The notes under the pieces: generated by a model
Databases searched by the model: none
What the model was told of the DNA's origin: nothing
Seen by the model: the letters and a program-made list of their open reading frames with translations, nothing else
Made by a program: the position numbers and the translations under genes
Origin: Delphinus delphis
Taxonomy: Eukaryota > Chordata > Mammalia > Artiodactyla > Delphinidae
Assembly (NCBI RefSeq): GCF_949987515.2
Contig: NC_082703.1
Location: 7,774,680 to 7,838,679, forward strand
Direction: 5' to 3'
DNA: 64,000 nucleotides
Shown here: piece after piece, positions 23,451 to 35,879 of the stretch
Layout: every line of letters starts with the position of its first letter
How positions within the stretch are numbered: the first letter of the stretch is position 1

Positions 23451-26400
23451 TGGCGCATGGTTTATAGAAAGACTTTAATAAGGTTTGGTATGACTGGAGG
23501 CAGAAGAGCAAGTGTAAAGAGGACACACTCTGTAGGTGGAGGAGATTCCTACCTCCCATGCGGCTCTAATAAGTAACCCTGCCTGAGAGAAGCTATTCCA
23601 AATCAACAAGTTCTCCTTAGAGAAAAACGCCAGCCTACATCAGCCATCATGGGAATTTATTGTGCTGCATGCTTCATAGGTTTTCTGACCTCCATTCTTT
23701 CAAAAAGAAGTCATCACCTTCCTCAGTGTACTTCTCAGGCACAATTCATTCTCCCAAAAATATGTGATTTCAAGGAGAAGGAGTTACAGATCATGCCTAA
23801 AATTGTCTTCATTCATCCAGGTCCTCTCTCCCAAGAGGCTCCTACTGGCATCCCATAGCTTACGGAGCAAATGGCAAAGAACACCAACTAACGAGAAAAT
23901 ACTTTCTCCCCCTCTCTTGTATATTGCAAGAATGCTGTCAGAGTATTTGAAGCGTCATGTGGCATACTTTTGCAGAAGTGTGCAATTCTGAAGTCCAAAG
24001 AAAACCCACATCATGGTACTAATTTGATAAACAGACAATCAAAAGCAAAGAAACTATTTAGACTTGTCATCTTATTAAACATCAGAAACTCTGCTGTGTT
24101 ATAGGCACAGTGGAACCAATAAACCATTAATACAGCATCATGCAAAAGCCAAGAGCAGGACAGGAACCACTTTGATCAAAAGCAGGTGTGAGCACAAAGC
24201 AGAAAGTAAATTGTCCAATCAATGAACGGGAACAGAGTTAAACAGTCTTGTCTGTCAGTAGGTTATAAATCATTGCACCCTAGTGGGAAAGGCTATAATA
24301 ATTCCATAACAAAGCTCAGTGATTCTAAACACTCTGCAGTAAATCTTTTATCAGACTCAGCCTGGCGTCTCTGTCCCAAGAGTCAATTTTGACTTTGTGT
24401 ATTCAGCCCAAATCAGTGCCCAGAAAAGAAGATCTCAGTGAAAGGGACTTGTGAGCAAACCTCCACATGTTCACGTACCAGATCTGGATAAATACCCACA
24501 AGTTCAGTGGCTTACGTTAACTGCTGAAACATGAAAAGCCAAGCTGGAATATGGGAGACTAGGCATTGGGGTAGAACTAAGTAAGCACTTCAGAGAAGCC
24601 AGGGAAAATTAAGAGTCACTCAAGGAACTAGGCATCCAGGTGTTTTCTATTTTTAAAAGTAAAACTGAAAGATATTTTTCCTTTTTTTCCTAGACAAACG
24701 TGCCCTCCAGTCTTCGAAGATAGCTCCCTAAAGCTGAAAATTCCCTTCCTTCCCTGTAGCAGCTAAAATCCAAAACAAGTGCTCTGAAAAGGTAAAGCTC
24801 ACACTTGGAAATTTAGAAATTAAAAAAATCACAAACCAAACCACAACCGACTTATATCACCTGAGAAGCGGCTCCTCTTCTTTCTCTGGACTTTGTGATT
24901 TCCATCCAGCCCTCCACTTCTACAATAATAACCTCAGTGTGCTACCTGAAATCCTGCCAAGACAGCCAGCTTCTACCCAGACTCTGGACTAATCTTCACC
25001 CCAAATGAAGAACATACATGAATTGCTTACTTGTGGCGGTCACTCACTAGCTCAACCTCAAGGTCAGTTTTACTAGAGTCTTTCTGACCTTGGTAATAAG
25101 GTTCCCAGTAACTGAATTCTTGCCATGTTCCTTAATGATTAAGTTGGTGCCTTGGACTCCTGAATACCAGTGACTGGATTTTGTCCCTGAACCTTAATTT
25201 CCCCAATCTTTGTTCTAAATCTCTACATATGCCACCAGCTTATTTCCTTAGATCTGTTTATTGATCTGCATTATCCTGACTTGCATAGATTTTCCTTTCT
25301 CACACTAACAAATCTCTCAGCTTTAGAGTTAAGTCCCTATTCCTTCTTTCCTTCCAAATATTAATTGAGGTCTGTTTGGGCTAAAAAGAGAAAATAACCA
25401 AGTCCCTGACCATAAGAGTAACTGTGGATACCCACATCAAAATTCTAAATTTGAATAAAGTCAAGAGGCAGTCCTCCCTAACCCTTGGATTTGCCTATCT
25501 CTGGGTCCTACTCCACCCCATAGAACCTAAGGAACTAAGGATAAGACCCTAAAAGAACACTAAATATATTACTTAAAGTTGGTATGCCTATAGGCTTAAC
25601 TGAGAGCCTCTCCCAATGATGTCCATATTGCTAACTGACTGTCTTGTACTGGCTTCCTTTTTAGCCTACTTTGGCTAGTCAGGTTGGACAATACCAGAAT
25701 TAGAGTTTATATACAAGTTAGAGTCTGCATTAAAGAAATGTACTTAGTAATCTTGAGAACAGATATATAAACCTGATTCCTAACAAGACAGTTCTTTATT
25801 TCAACTAGAATAGTTTGCCTTAGATTGTGTTGTGTTGTGTCCTTTGTTAAATGAGGTTTTCCACACAGGTATCTGAAAGGTGGAGACTCGCCCAGTAACC
25901 CAACCAACACCTTCTAGCTCTGGTTTTGATTAACAACCCAAAATTTACATTTAAAATCAGAAATTATATTCCTTCATAATGGAAGTATTAACATAATCTG
26001 GTTTGTTTCAGATTTTCTTTCTTGCTGTGAACTTGTTTGTCAGTGTTTCTCAAACTACCTGCAATATAAAGCTTATGTTTTTATAAGGAAACTCTAAAAT
26101 CAAAACTGATACAATTACTCACTCTTCCTCTTTTTTTCTTTCCTTCTCTCTCTCCATACCCACCCACCCATACCCACACACACACAAACGTATGTATTTA
26201 TCAAATCCCATCCACTGTTTTAAGCAGAAAATAATGTTGAAATGCAGCAAAAAACAATAAGAAATTCCTCTATGTTTCTATACTTTTGGCAGTGACGGAT
26301 GAGACATCCAGAATTGCAGATCTCAACTCTGAGAACAAACGCTCTCAAGATCATACCAGAAAACTAACAACACAGTTTAATGAGAACCAAATACTATGCA

Positions 26401-26619
26401 CCAGATCATTAATAGTTACCTTGGAGAATTATGGATTTTACCAGTTAGGAAGTTCTTGACAAACACATTATTTATTCATAGAAATGGATCTGATTTCCTT
26501 CACCAAACCATCAGTTGCCTTATTCAGTGACCTTAGAAATGATAAACCTGGGATTAGTCTGGGCCCTGAAGTAGGTTTGTAAAATGTTCTGTATTTCTAA
26601 AATAGAAACTAGATTTTTG
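23451..26619. other. No gene seen; largest repeat-poor block
   Basis: Over 3 kb with no family I can name, except a pyrimidine-rich run with CCCA and CA units at 26128-26188. Frames are all under 80 codons and show no domain. Ancient repeats beyond visual recognition or conserved non-coding DNA are both possible. Confidence 0.4.
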
Positions 26620-26745
26620 ACCATAAGACTTGGAGTTGAAGCTGAGTTCCTATATTCATTAATTATATAAAATTGTCCAAGATATTTAACCTCTCTGTGT
26701 CTTGGCATTTCCATACATTTAGAAGTTATTAACAATATTAACTGC
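26620..26745 (+). mobile_element. MIR SINE fragment
   Basis: The MIR order is followed on the plus strand: ACTTGGAGTTGAAGCTGAGT, then TATTTAACCTCTCTGTGTCT, then TTGGCATTTCC. Diverged. Confidence 0.55.
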
Positions 26746-26767
26746 TCTATAAATTTGACTAGACTTG

Positions 26768-27385
26768 TGATTTTTTTAAAGTATATTGTACTGTAAAACA
26801 TTACAAAATTTACCATTTTGCCTTTTTAAATTGTACAGCTCTGAGGCATTAAGGACATTCACATTGTAGTGAAACCATCAGCACCGTCCATCTCCAGAGA
26901 TTTTTCACCGTCCCAAACTGAAACTCTGTCCCCGTTAAACAGTAACTCCCCATTGTCTTCCAGCCCAGCCCCTAGAAACCACCATTCTACTCTCTATTTC
27001 TATAAATTTGACTACTTTAGGGACCTCATATAAGAGGCACCATATAATATTTTTCTTTTGTGACTGGCTTGTTTCACTTAGCTAGTGTCTTCAAGGTTCA
27101 GCCATGCTGTAGCATGTGTCAAAATTTCCTTCCTTTTAAAAACTGAATAATATTCCATTGTATATTATATACTATGTTTTATTTATCCGTTCATCTGTTC
27201 ATGAACACTTGGATTGATTACACCTTTTGGCTATTGTGAATTATGTTGCTGAGAACATGGGTGTACAAATATCTATTTGAGTCCCAGCTTTCACTTTGTG
27301 GATATATATCCAGAAGTGGAGTAGCTGGATTATGTGGTAATTCTATCCTTAACTTTTTGATACATTACCATACCATTTTCTTTTT
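26768..27385 (-). mobile_element. LINE-1 3' end, L1MB type, antisense
   Basis: The reverse complement of the end of ORF2 and the 3' UTR is followed: CCATTCTACTCTCTATTTCT, then CTTGTTTCACTTAGCTAGTG, then AATAATATTCCATTGTATAT, then GGCTATTGTGAATTATGTTG. The 5' part is truncated near 27385. The left end TTTAAAGTATATTGTACTG is the degraded 3' terminus. The subfamily is recalled. Confidence 0.82.
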
Positions 27386-27509
27386 TGTGTGAGCTTTAAG
27401 TAGGATAATACTTGGAAAAGAGCTCTGAAACTTCTATTCTTTACAAACAAAATAAGTTAGGTAACAGCATAGACTGTATTTTTAGATAATGTTTGAGAAT
27501 TTCTTCTTT

Positions 27510-27640
27510 GGAACTTTCCTCTTATCTCAAACTCAACTTCTCTGAGCCTCAGTTTTGTCATTATACCGTAAGGATCATAATACAGACTTTGAAAATTTGT
27601 TGTGAAGTTTAAAATAATAGTAGGTTGAACCATATAAATT
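27510..27640 (+). mobile_element. MIR SINE fragment
   Basis: TCAACTTCTCTGAGCCTCAG and TTTGTCATTATACCG, then GGATCATAATACAG and TTGTTGTGAAGTTTAAA, match the MIR core and 3' half. A tail-like piece (AATAAATGCTCAACAAATGG, 28220-28239) may be the same MIR beyond a later insertion. Confidence 0.6.
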
Positions 27641-27734
27641 GTTGTTATAAGTTAAACATGGTGAAATGTTGGAAATTTCGTATACTTCAACCTAATGTAT
27701 TTGTTGATATTCATTTGCCCTTCCAGACCCACTC

Positions 27735-28188
27735 TACAAATTTTGACATAGACCCATTCTGTGTCCTAAAAGACAGAGCTACATGAACAGCTCTTTTGCT
27801 ATCCAGCCTCCAATTAATTCAGATGGGACAGGCAGCAGGTCGCAGGGCAGGAGAAGGGCGTGGTCGGGATATTTATCCCCGAGCATCCTCACTGCCAGAT
27901 GACAGTTCGGCCAGCACCTGCAACCCTACAATGAATTCCTTAGCTCTTCTCAAGTAGCCTTCTCCTACAGTAACAGCTATAGCTTCAGCTCCACCCACAC
28001 TTTAAGCCCCTTCAAGTCTAGGTGTGCTAACAGCTCTCCAAAATTGAGAGTCCCAGGGTACTCCACCATTTTTCATTGGTTTCTCTTAAACATGTCCTCA
28101 CCTAAATCATTCCTTTATTAAACGCTCCTGAGTTACGCTGTTTGAGTGGGCCGTGTCTTTCCTACAGGGACTTAAACTGGTATAATAC
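27735..28188 (+). mobile_element. Possible old LTR (ERVL/MaLR-like)
   Basis: The right part has a polyadenylation signal ATTAAA near 28117, then TGTTTGAGTGGGCCGTGTCT and an end AACTGGTATAATACA, typical of the R-U5 end of a mammalian LTR. The left boundary and family are uncertain and no target duplication was found. Confidence 0.45.
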
Positions 28189-28239
28189 ATAGCTTTGTTA
28201 ATATATTGCCTTTCTTTTAATAAATGCTCAACAAATGGT

Positions 28240-30036
28240 AGTAATTGTCATGAAAATCATTTCTATTTTTTTCTGCTCTGAATTTTCTCTGTCTTTGGTT
28301 AATCATACTTCTTATCTAAAGTCAAAATTGCTCATACGCTAGTGGCATGATCAGTGAATCATCTTTGTCAAGACCATATGTAAGGTAAGATCTTCCTTCA
28401 AGGATGCCTGTTGGGTTTTCCAAGTAACCACAAACTAGAAAACAAAAGAAAGGTAGCTTAATCTAGCTCTTTACATTCTTAATCCTATCTTTGTTCCAAG
28501 TTGAATATGTTGAAATAGCTTGAAAAGAATCGATTTGAGAAGCTAAACAGCCCAAAGGTTACTTTGGGTTTCTATTCAAGAAAAACATTTGACCTCTTGT
28601 TGAAGATGAACTGTCCCTTACCCAACAGGTGTCAAGATGTAGAGGACCCTTACCACAATGCTAGTTCAGACAGAAGAATGGTGGCAAAGATGGATTTACT
28701 ATGAACTCATGAATCTCAAACTTCAGGGAACCTCACTTGTATAAGCTCGTTTCAAGGCCCTGGCAGGAACCCAAGAAATGTGTGCACAAGGTCATATGTG
28801 TTTGTAAATTTGCAAAAGTAAGACAAATGTCTCTTTCCACTGTGACTTCCCCTCTATCATATTTTCTCTTATGGTAGGTAGAAATGAAGTGACTGTGGGC
28901 ATTTTGTGAGATATGACTAAGAATCAGTTGAATTGGGCCATCATTGGGTTTCGTGGGATTTATTTAGGCTGTTTATAAGTATTTCTCAGTAAAGTTAATT
29001 TACTGTTATTTATTCCATAAAACGTGGCTTTGGGGATTCTATTTCTGGCCAGTGTGCTGACTCAACCATCACTGTGGCATTAAGATGCAAAAATAGAGAC
29101 TGTATCACAATATGAAAGTATCCTACAACACCTGGCACAGAAATCTGTGAGCAGTGAAGGAAAAACAAGATTTGCAAATATGTAGCTAGAAGCTTAGCTA
29201 TATAAAAATTCTTTCAATCATCTGACATGCAAAATTACAAGCAGAGAATTTAGTTCCCATCAATTTCTAGTCAAAACAGGAATATAATCAATAATGCAAC
29301 ATATAAAAGTATAAAAGCTCCATACATTTTAAGTTTTGCATGGTAATCATGCGACATAAAATTTACCTGAATTCCTTTTACTGTAGAACACAAAACTATT
29401 TTATTTGGAATACCAAATAAAAATGAATATGTCTCTAATAGCTCATAAATGAAAGAAATTTGATAGAGGTTTTTAAATTTTGGCTACACTACTAGAAATT
29501 TTATATGACGTTACTATAGTGAATTGTGAAGCAAAAAAAGAAATTTTCTAAACCCTTATTCATAGAAAACCGATACTGACCAATCATAGTAGATGAGAAA
29601 CTGAATTATTGACAAAACCCAATAATTATTACTGTGATTAAATGTGTTGTGATATCTTTCCTAATTCTAAATAAATATTAATTCTCATACCTATTATTAT
29701 ATTTGTTTCCTGACAAAGGTTTCCTCAAATTGTATGGGCTTCAATTTCCTTAATAATAGAAAAGAAGTTACATAAAGTCTGTATGTCTAACTATCAGAGA
29801 CCCTCAAGATAGTATCAGGCATTTGCTCACAAATTTGGAAGATTATATAGCTGTTTCTTCACCTTTGTCAAAGTAGAGTTTTAAATATTTGGAGAAAATG
29901 AGATATTTCTACTCAGAAGCACAGAGAATGCAAAAATTCAAAAAATAATTGAAAGTTCATATTCCTGGCTTAAAGACCTACGAGGGCCTCTACATTGGAG
30001 GTTCCAAACACAGGTTCTCTGGTCTACTGAACTGGA

Positions 30037-30068
<32 letters not shown>

Positions 30069-30364
30069 TTTTCAGGCATCCTCTGCAATTTTTTTCCCCA
30101 GTCAGAATTATTGTATCTCAGAAAACCATCTGGCATTCGTGAGAAACCCTGTGAAGGCACCAATATTTTCAACATTATCAAGGAAATGTGAAATGTTTGG
30201 GGGGAAAGAGAGAAGGGAGAGAGAGAAAAATAAGATGCTAGTGCGCTTTTAATAAACGCTCTACACATGGTAGTCCTTGTTTTCCAGCTTGTTGGCATAT
30301 TTTCAGAAAAGTCTGTCACAATTCTATGTTCCTTCATTTTTTTTCCTTTCCCACTACCTTTTTG
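28240..30364. other. No gene seen; repeat-poor block with GA runs
   Basis: Unassigned apart from a GA repeat at 30035-30068 and a purine-rich run near 30200-30230. The frames at 29949-30191 and 29990-30337 owe their length to those GA runs and are not credible genes. Confidence 0.45.
30035..30068. repeat. (GA)n microsatellite
   Basis: GA dinucleotide run with one interruption (CAAA near 30045-30048). Confidence 0.9.
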
Positions 30365-30815
30365 TAAAGTTTTTATTTTTTTATTGAAGTATAATTGATT
30401 TACAATGTTTCAGGTATACAGCAAAGTGATTCAGTTATATGTGCATATATAAATATCTATTGTTTTTCATACTCTTTTCCATTATAAGTTATTACAAGAT
30501 ATCGAATATAGTTCCCTGTGCTATACAGTAGGTCCTTGTTGTTTATCTATTTTATATATAGTAGTTTGTATCTGTTAATCCCAAATTCCGAATTTATTCC
30601 TCCCCCACCTTGCCTCGTTGGTAACCATGAGTTTGTTTTCTATGTCTGTGAGTCTATTTCTGCTTTTTAAATAAGTTCATTTGTATCATTTTTTTAGATT
30701 CCACATATAAGTGATATCATGTGATATTTGTCTTTCTTTATCTGACTTACCTCACTTACTATGATAACCTCTAGGTCCATCCATGTTGCCACAAATGGCA
30801 TATAGTCTTTATCAG
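30365..30815 (-). mobile_element. Cetartiodactyl LINE-1 3' end, antisense
   Basis: Reverse complement of the artiodactyl/cetacean LINE-1 3' UTR: ATTGAAGTATAATTGATTTA at the 3' terminus, then CTATACAGTAGGTCCTTGTT, then GATAACCTCTAGGTCCATCC. 5'-truncated where it meets an RT segment of a LINE-1 at about 30815, either as a separate insertion or after an internal deletion. Confidence 0.85.
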
Positions 30816-31735
30816 TTTGAGAAAGTTCCCCTCTATTATTAATTTTCTGAGAGCTTTAATCATTAATAGGTGTTGGATTTTGTCAAATGCCTTTTCTGAA
30901 TCTATTGATATGATCATGTAATTTTTCTTTTTTAGTCCGTTGATGTGATGGATAACATTATTTGATTTTTTTTATATATTTATTTTTGGCTGTGTTGGGT
31001 CTTCGTTTCTGTGCAAGGGTTTTCTTTAGTTGCGGCGAGCGGGGGCCACTCTTCATTGTGATGCGCGGGCCTCTCACTGTCACGGCCTCTCTTGTTGCGG
31101 AGCACAAGCTCCAGATGCGCGGGCTCAGTTGTTGTGGCTCACGGGCCTAGTTGCTCTGCAGCATGTGGGATCTTCCCAGAACAGGGCTCGAACCCGTGTC
31201 CCCTGCATTGGCAGGCAGATTCTCAACCACTGCGCCACCAGGGAAGCCCTTGATTTTTGAATGTTGAACCAGCCTTGCATACCAAGGAAAAGTCCCACTT
31301 CATCATGGCATATAACTCTTCTTATACCATTTTGGATTTGACTTACTAATACTTTATTGAGGATATCTGCACCTCTGTTCATGAGAGATATTGTTCTGCA
31401 TCTTTCTTTTCTTGTAATGTCTTTGTCTGATTTTGGTATTAGGATAATGCTGACCTCATACAATGAGTTAGGAAGTATTCCCTCTGTTTCTGTCCTCTGA
31501 AAGAGACTGTAGAAAATTGGTATAATTTCTTCCTAAATGTTTGGTAGAATTTACCAGTGAACCCAGCATGGCCTGGTGCTCTCTGTTTTGGAAGATTATT
31601 GATTATTGATTAATTTCTTTAATATATATGGGCCATTCAGATGGTCTAGTTCTTGTGTGAGTGTTGGAAGACTGTGTCTTTTGAGAAATTAGTCCATTTT
31701 ATCTAGATTGTCAGATTTGTGGGCATGGAGTAGGT
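30816..31735 (-). mobile_element. LINE-1 ORF2 RT fragment, antisense, split by a SINE
   Basis: Reverse complement of RT: GGTGTTGGATTTTGTCAAAT (DKIQH-type block) at 30870-30889, TTGAACCAGCCTTGCATACC (GFIPG block side) at 31264-31283, and TGGTATTAGGATAATGCTGA near 31434. A CHR SINE splits it at 30971-31249. Stops throughout. Confidence 0.8.
30971..31249 (-). mobile_element. CHR-family SINE
   Basis: Reverse-oriented CHR SINE with the head on the right (CACTGCGCCACCAGGGAAGC) and A tail at left. Target duplication TTGATTTTT lies at 30962-30970 and 31250-31258. Both Pol III boxes are present with small changes. Confidence 0.9.
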
Positions 31736-34090
31736 CAAGCTGGCTTATAGTGTTGATCGTTGGTTCACTGAAGCTCTGCTTCTATTTTTTCAGCCTTTTT
31801 TCTTATCGATATTTCATTTTGGATCATTTACATTACTCTGCCTTCAAGGTCCCTAATTGTTTCTTCTGCAATGTCTAATCTGCTATTAACCTCATCTACT
31901 GTATTTAAATTTTTTTTTTTTTTTTTTTTTTTTAGTTCTCAGAGCAGTGTTAGGTTCACAGCAAAATTGAGTAGAAAGTATAGAGGGTTCCTATATGCCC
32001 TCTCCCATCTCCACCATCACTCTAACCAGAGTGGTACACTGGTTACAATCAATGAACCAACACTGACACGTTATTACCACCCGAAGTCCATAGCTTATAT
32101 TATGGTTCATTCTTTGCGTTGTACCTTCTGTGGTTTTTGGCAAATGTATAAAGACATGTATCCACCTTAGAGTATCATATATACTAGTTTCACTTCTCTA
32201 GAAATCCCCTATTCTTTCTATTTACTCCCCTCCTCAAGTCCTTGGCAACCAATGATCTTTTTTCTTTCTCCATAGTTTGTTTTTGTTTGTTGCCTTTTTT
32301 TTGCCTTTTCCACAATGTCATATAGTTGGAATCAAATAATATTTAGTCATTGCAGATTGGCTGATTTCCTCCATATCTTTCATGGCTTGATAAGTCATTT
32401 CTTTTTTTTTTTTTTAATTGGGGTATAATTGCTTTACAATGTTGTGTTAGTTTCTGCTGTACAATGAAGTGAATCAGCTCTATGTATACATGTATCCCCT
32501 CCCTCTGGAACCTCCCTCCCCGCCATCTGCTGAATAATATTCCACTGTATGGATGCACCAGAATTTATCTACTCACCCACTGAAAGATATCTTCGTTGCT
32601 TTCAAGTTTGAGCTATTATGAAAAAGAGCTTCCATAAATATACACGTGCAGGTTTTTGTGTAAACGTAAGTTTTCAACTCCTTTGGGTAAATACCGAGGA
32701 GCATTACTGCTGGTAAGAGTATGTTGAGTTTTGTAACAAACTGTCAAACTGTCTTCCAAAGTGGCTGTGCTATTTTGCATTCCCAGAAACACTGAATGAG
32801 AGTTTCTATTGTTCCACAACCTCACCAGCATATTGTGTTGTCAGTGTTTTGGATTTTGACTCTTCTAATAGGTGTGTAATATTATCTCATTGCTGTTTAA
32901 ATTGGCAATTCACTAATGATGCATAATGTATATCTTCTTTGGTGAGGTATCTGCTAAGATCTTTGGTCCATTTTTTAATCAGGTTATTTGTTTTCTTAGT
33001 GTGGAGTTTTAAGAGGTTTTTGTACATTTTGGATAACAATCCTTTATCAGATATGTCTTTAGCAAACATTTTCTCCCAGTGTGTGGCTTGTCTTCTGATT
33101 CTCTTCACTGAGTATATTTTTAATCTCATATATTACCATTTTCACCTCTAGAAGTATGATTTGGTTTTTGTATTTTTTAAACATATTTCAAGCAGTGACT
33201 TGAAAGTAGAGCTTCTTAAACATACAGAAAATAATTACAATAATCGGTTTGATGTCCCCTTGTATTAATTCTATCATCAATGTGATTTCTGGATCTGTTT
33301 TGATGGAACAATTTTTACTCTAATTATGTGTCATATTTTTCTATTTGTTTTCACGCCCAGTAATTTCTTATTAAACACCAAACTTTACAAGTCTTGCCTT
33401 ATTGAGCACTAGGTATATTTATATTCCTATAAATATTTTAAGCTTTATTTTGAGATGTATTTAAATTAAAACAGTTTGATTTGGGGCGTTCTAGAACTAA
33501 CTTTGCACCACTGCTTAGGAAAGACCCTCTGAGTACTCTACCTATTACCCATGAATTATGAAGTTTTCCACGTTGGTGCAAATGAAACTATTCCTGACCC
33601 TGACTGAGTTGTGAGGAATGTTTCCTCTAAATTTGGGGGTATTTGTTTTGCTGGTCTTAAACAACTTCCTCACATGCATGAGTTGATCAGATCTCAGCTG
33701 AAGATTAGAAGGGTCTAGATCCTCTACAGATCTCCAAAGTCTGTTCTCTCTGATTCACCTCTTCTCTGGTCCTTTGCCCTGTGAACTCTGCCTCCTCGTG
33801 CTCTCTGGGGTCCCAGTTCTATCTCATTTAGTCGGAGAAACTGACAGCTTCCTTCTGGGCTTTCCCCACCTGCAGCATGGCCTGTAAGATCTCCAGGCAG
33901 TAAGCAGGGACAATTAAAAGGCTCACTTCATTTGTTTCCTCAACTCTCAGGGATCGTTGTCCTTTATTACATGATATTTCATGCTTTAAAAACTATTATT
34001 TTATTTATTTTGCCTGTTTTTTGTTGCTTCAGGGGAGAAGGTAAATCGAGGCACTGTACTTCATTTTGGCCAGGAACTGTTTGGGACCAG
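31736..34090 (-). mobile_element. Antisense LINE-1 pile-up: 3' end inserted in an older LINE-1 5' part
   Basis: Three layers. First, 31736-31905 and about 33116-34090 read as antisense ORF1/5' region of an old LINE-1, ending with the 5'-end-like block AGGGGAGAAGGTAAATCGAG. Second, a 24-base T run (31910-31933) is the A tail of an L1M 3' end, 31934 to about 33115, with TTCACAGCAAAATTGAG and AACTCCTTTGGGTAAATACC. Third, a short cetartiodactyl LINE-1 3' end (about 32401-32527) lies inside the second, next to the block AATAATATTCCACTGTATGG. All are dead. Confidence 0.7.
32401..32527 (-). mobile_element. Very short cetartiodactyl LINE-1 3' end, nested
   Basis: T run 32401-32413, then AATTGGGGTATAATTGCTTT and ACAATGTTGTGTTAGTTTCT, the reverse complement of the LINE-1 3' terminus. 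Only about 125 bp were copied, a severe 5' truncation. It interrupts the surrounding L1M 3' end. Confidence 0.8.
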
Positions 34091-34659
34091 CAGCAAGTCA
34101 TTAGACCTTCACTTAACTATGACAAGGTAAAAGAAAGGAGAAAATGTTGACTTGCAGAGTAAAGTACAGATTCTTTCAATAGGTTCCCCAATTGGCTTAC
34201 AGATACTACACACCCTTGCCCCCTGCTGTCAGTGAAGGTTCAGCTTACTTTCCTTGTAGCCTCTCTCTTCTCTCTGTGCAGTAAGTTTTTACCCTCCTGT
34301 TATTAATTTTTAAACTTTCATAGGTGTGAGCCATTATTCTTGAATCCCTCAAATTCCAGGGGACAGATTTCTCTGAGAGCTTTTCATGAGCTCCCCTCCC
34401 CCCACCTTAAGAACTCTGACAATTCTCTAAGGATATATTCTTTGCCTCTCTCCAATCTTCCAATGACTTAATAGCCTTATTTTATAAAAGCTGGAGATAA
34501 TTAATAAGCTAGGATTCACAAAACAGTCTTCCAAACTTTCAGCATATCTTGCATAGGTTATCTGACAACTATAGTTCTCAGCTTTTTGAGGCCATACAAC
34601 TAAAAAGCAGGAAAAGTCTCTCTGGCTAACCCGTTTTATATACAGTATTTTATGCATAA
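34091..34659. other. No gene seen; unassigned DNA
   Basis: A 117-codon minus frame (34427-34780) partly overlaps an L2 tail and has no recognisable domain. Confidence 0.45.
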
Positions 34660-34750
34660 GGCATTTGTTAGTGTGTAACCAAAGTGCATAGAAATACTGC
34701 CTGGCAAGTAATGGGCTTTCAGTAAATATTTGTTGAACAAATAAATAAGC
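34660..34750 (+). mobile_element. L2 3' tail remnant
   Basis: ATACTGCCTGGCAAGTAATG then TCAGTAAATATTTGTTGAAC followed by AAATAAATAAG matches the L2 tail. Confidence 0.6.
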
Positions 34751-34829
34751 AATTGGAAGGTCACCCAGGTTTGCTAGCATATCATAAAATCTGCAGGGTT
34801 TACAGATGTTAGAACACTCATAGAAAGGA

Positions 34830-35845
34830 ACAAGAAATTATCAAAGATAAAAAGAATTCTTAAAAGCAACCAAATGACATGATTTTTCTGCACAGCAGAC
34901 TTCACATCAGCACTAATAGATTCTCAAAAACAACAGAACACTATCTCCAAGAAATATTTTTGCTGAGAAAATAAAGCTGCTTTCAACCTGAAATTCTATA
35001 CCCAGCTAAGTTATCATACAAGAGTGGAGAGCAAAATAAAAGTATTTTCTGACAAACAAACCAAAAAAAAAAAAAAAACTGAGATAATCTATACATTACA
35101 AACTACAGTAAAAGAACTTCTTCAAAAACCTATTTCATTTAATAGGAAAGAAAATGGAATCAGAAGAAAGCAGAGGGATACAAAAAGTAAATGTGAGGGC
35201 TTCCCTGGTGGTGCAGTGGTTGAGAATCTGCCTGCCAATGCAGGGGACACGGGTTCGAGCCCTGGTCTGGGAAGATCCCACATGCACGGAGCAACTGGGC
35301 CCGTGAGCCACAATTACTGAGCCTGCGCGTCTGGAGCCTGTGCTCCGCAACAAGCGAGGCCGTGACAGTGAGAGGCCCGCACACTGCGATGAAGAGTGGC
35401 CCCCGCTCACCACAACTAGAGAAAGCCCTCGCACAGAAACGAAGACCCAATACAGCCATAAATTAATTAATTTTTTTAAAAAAGTAGATTGTGAAAAAGA
35501 ATTTTTTAATACGTCAGTAGAATTTAAATGAGGATTACCTACTCACAATATTACTGACGATGCAATTTGTTGTGTTTTAAAATGAGATGAAACTAAAATG
35601 CAAGCAACAACATAGGAAACGAAAGTAAGTCCGAGTTAAAAAATTCCAAAGCTCATGTGCCATTCTACAAAAGGATAGAGATACTGGCTAACTAGAGTTT
35701 TAGGGAAAAGATGTTTAAAATGTTAAGGGTAACCACTAAGAGTGGAAACAAGTTATATAACTTCAAATAGAAGTCCTAAAAAAGAGAAAAGAAAAACAAG
35801 AAATTCTTTAAAAATAGTATAAAAAATAGGAAAAATAAGATGTTT
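34830..35845 (+). mobile_element. Old LINE-1 (L1ME/HAL1-like) ORF1 C-terminal region, split by SINE
   Basis: ACCTGAAATTCTATACCCAG, then GTATTTTCTGACAAACAAAC, then AGTAAAAGAACTTCTTCAAA correspond to the ORF1 C terminus and following spacer of an old LINE-1. An A run at 35064-35079 and a CHR SINE at 35197-35477 interrupt it. L1 or HAL1 cannot be told apart by eye. Confidence 0.65.
35197..35477 (+). mobile_element. CHR-family SINE
   Basis: Head GGCTTCCCTGGTGGTGCAGT, B box GGGTTCGAGCC, CHR body and an A/T tail. Imperfect target duplication: AAAAAGTAAATGTGA-type at 35182-35196 and AAAAAGTAGATTGTGA at 35479-35494. Confidence 0.9.
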
Positions 35846-35879
35846 GACTTAAGTCCAAATAAGATAGTGAGAAAGGAAA

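Noticed and set aside
29949..30337. Arg-Glu repeat protein and its antisense Ser-Leu repeat protein
   Set aside because: Both come from translating a GA microsatellite.
34427..34780. 117-codon minus frame
   Set aside because: Partly overlaps an L2 tail, has no domain and no conserved features visible.
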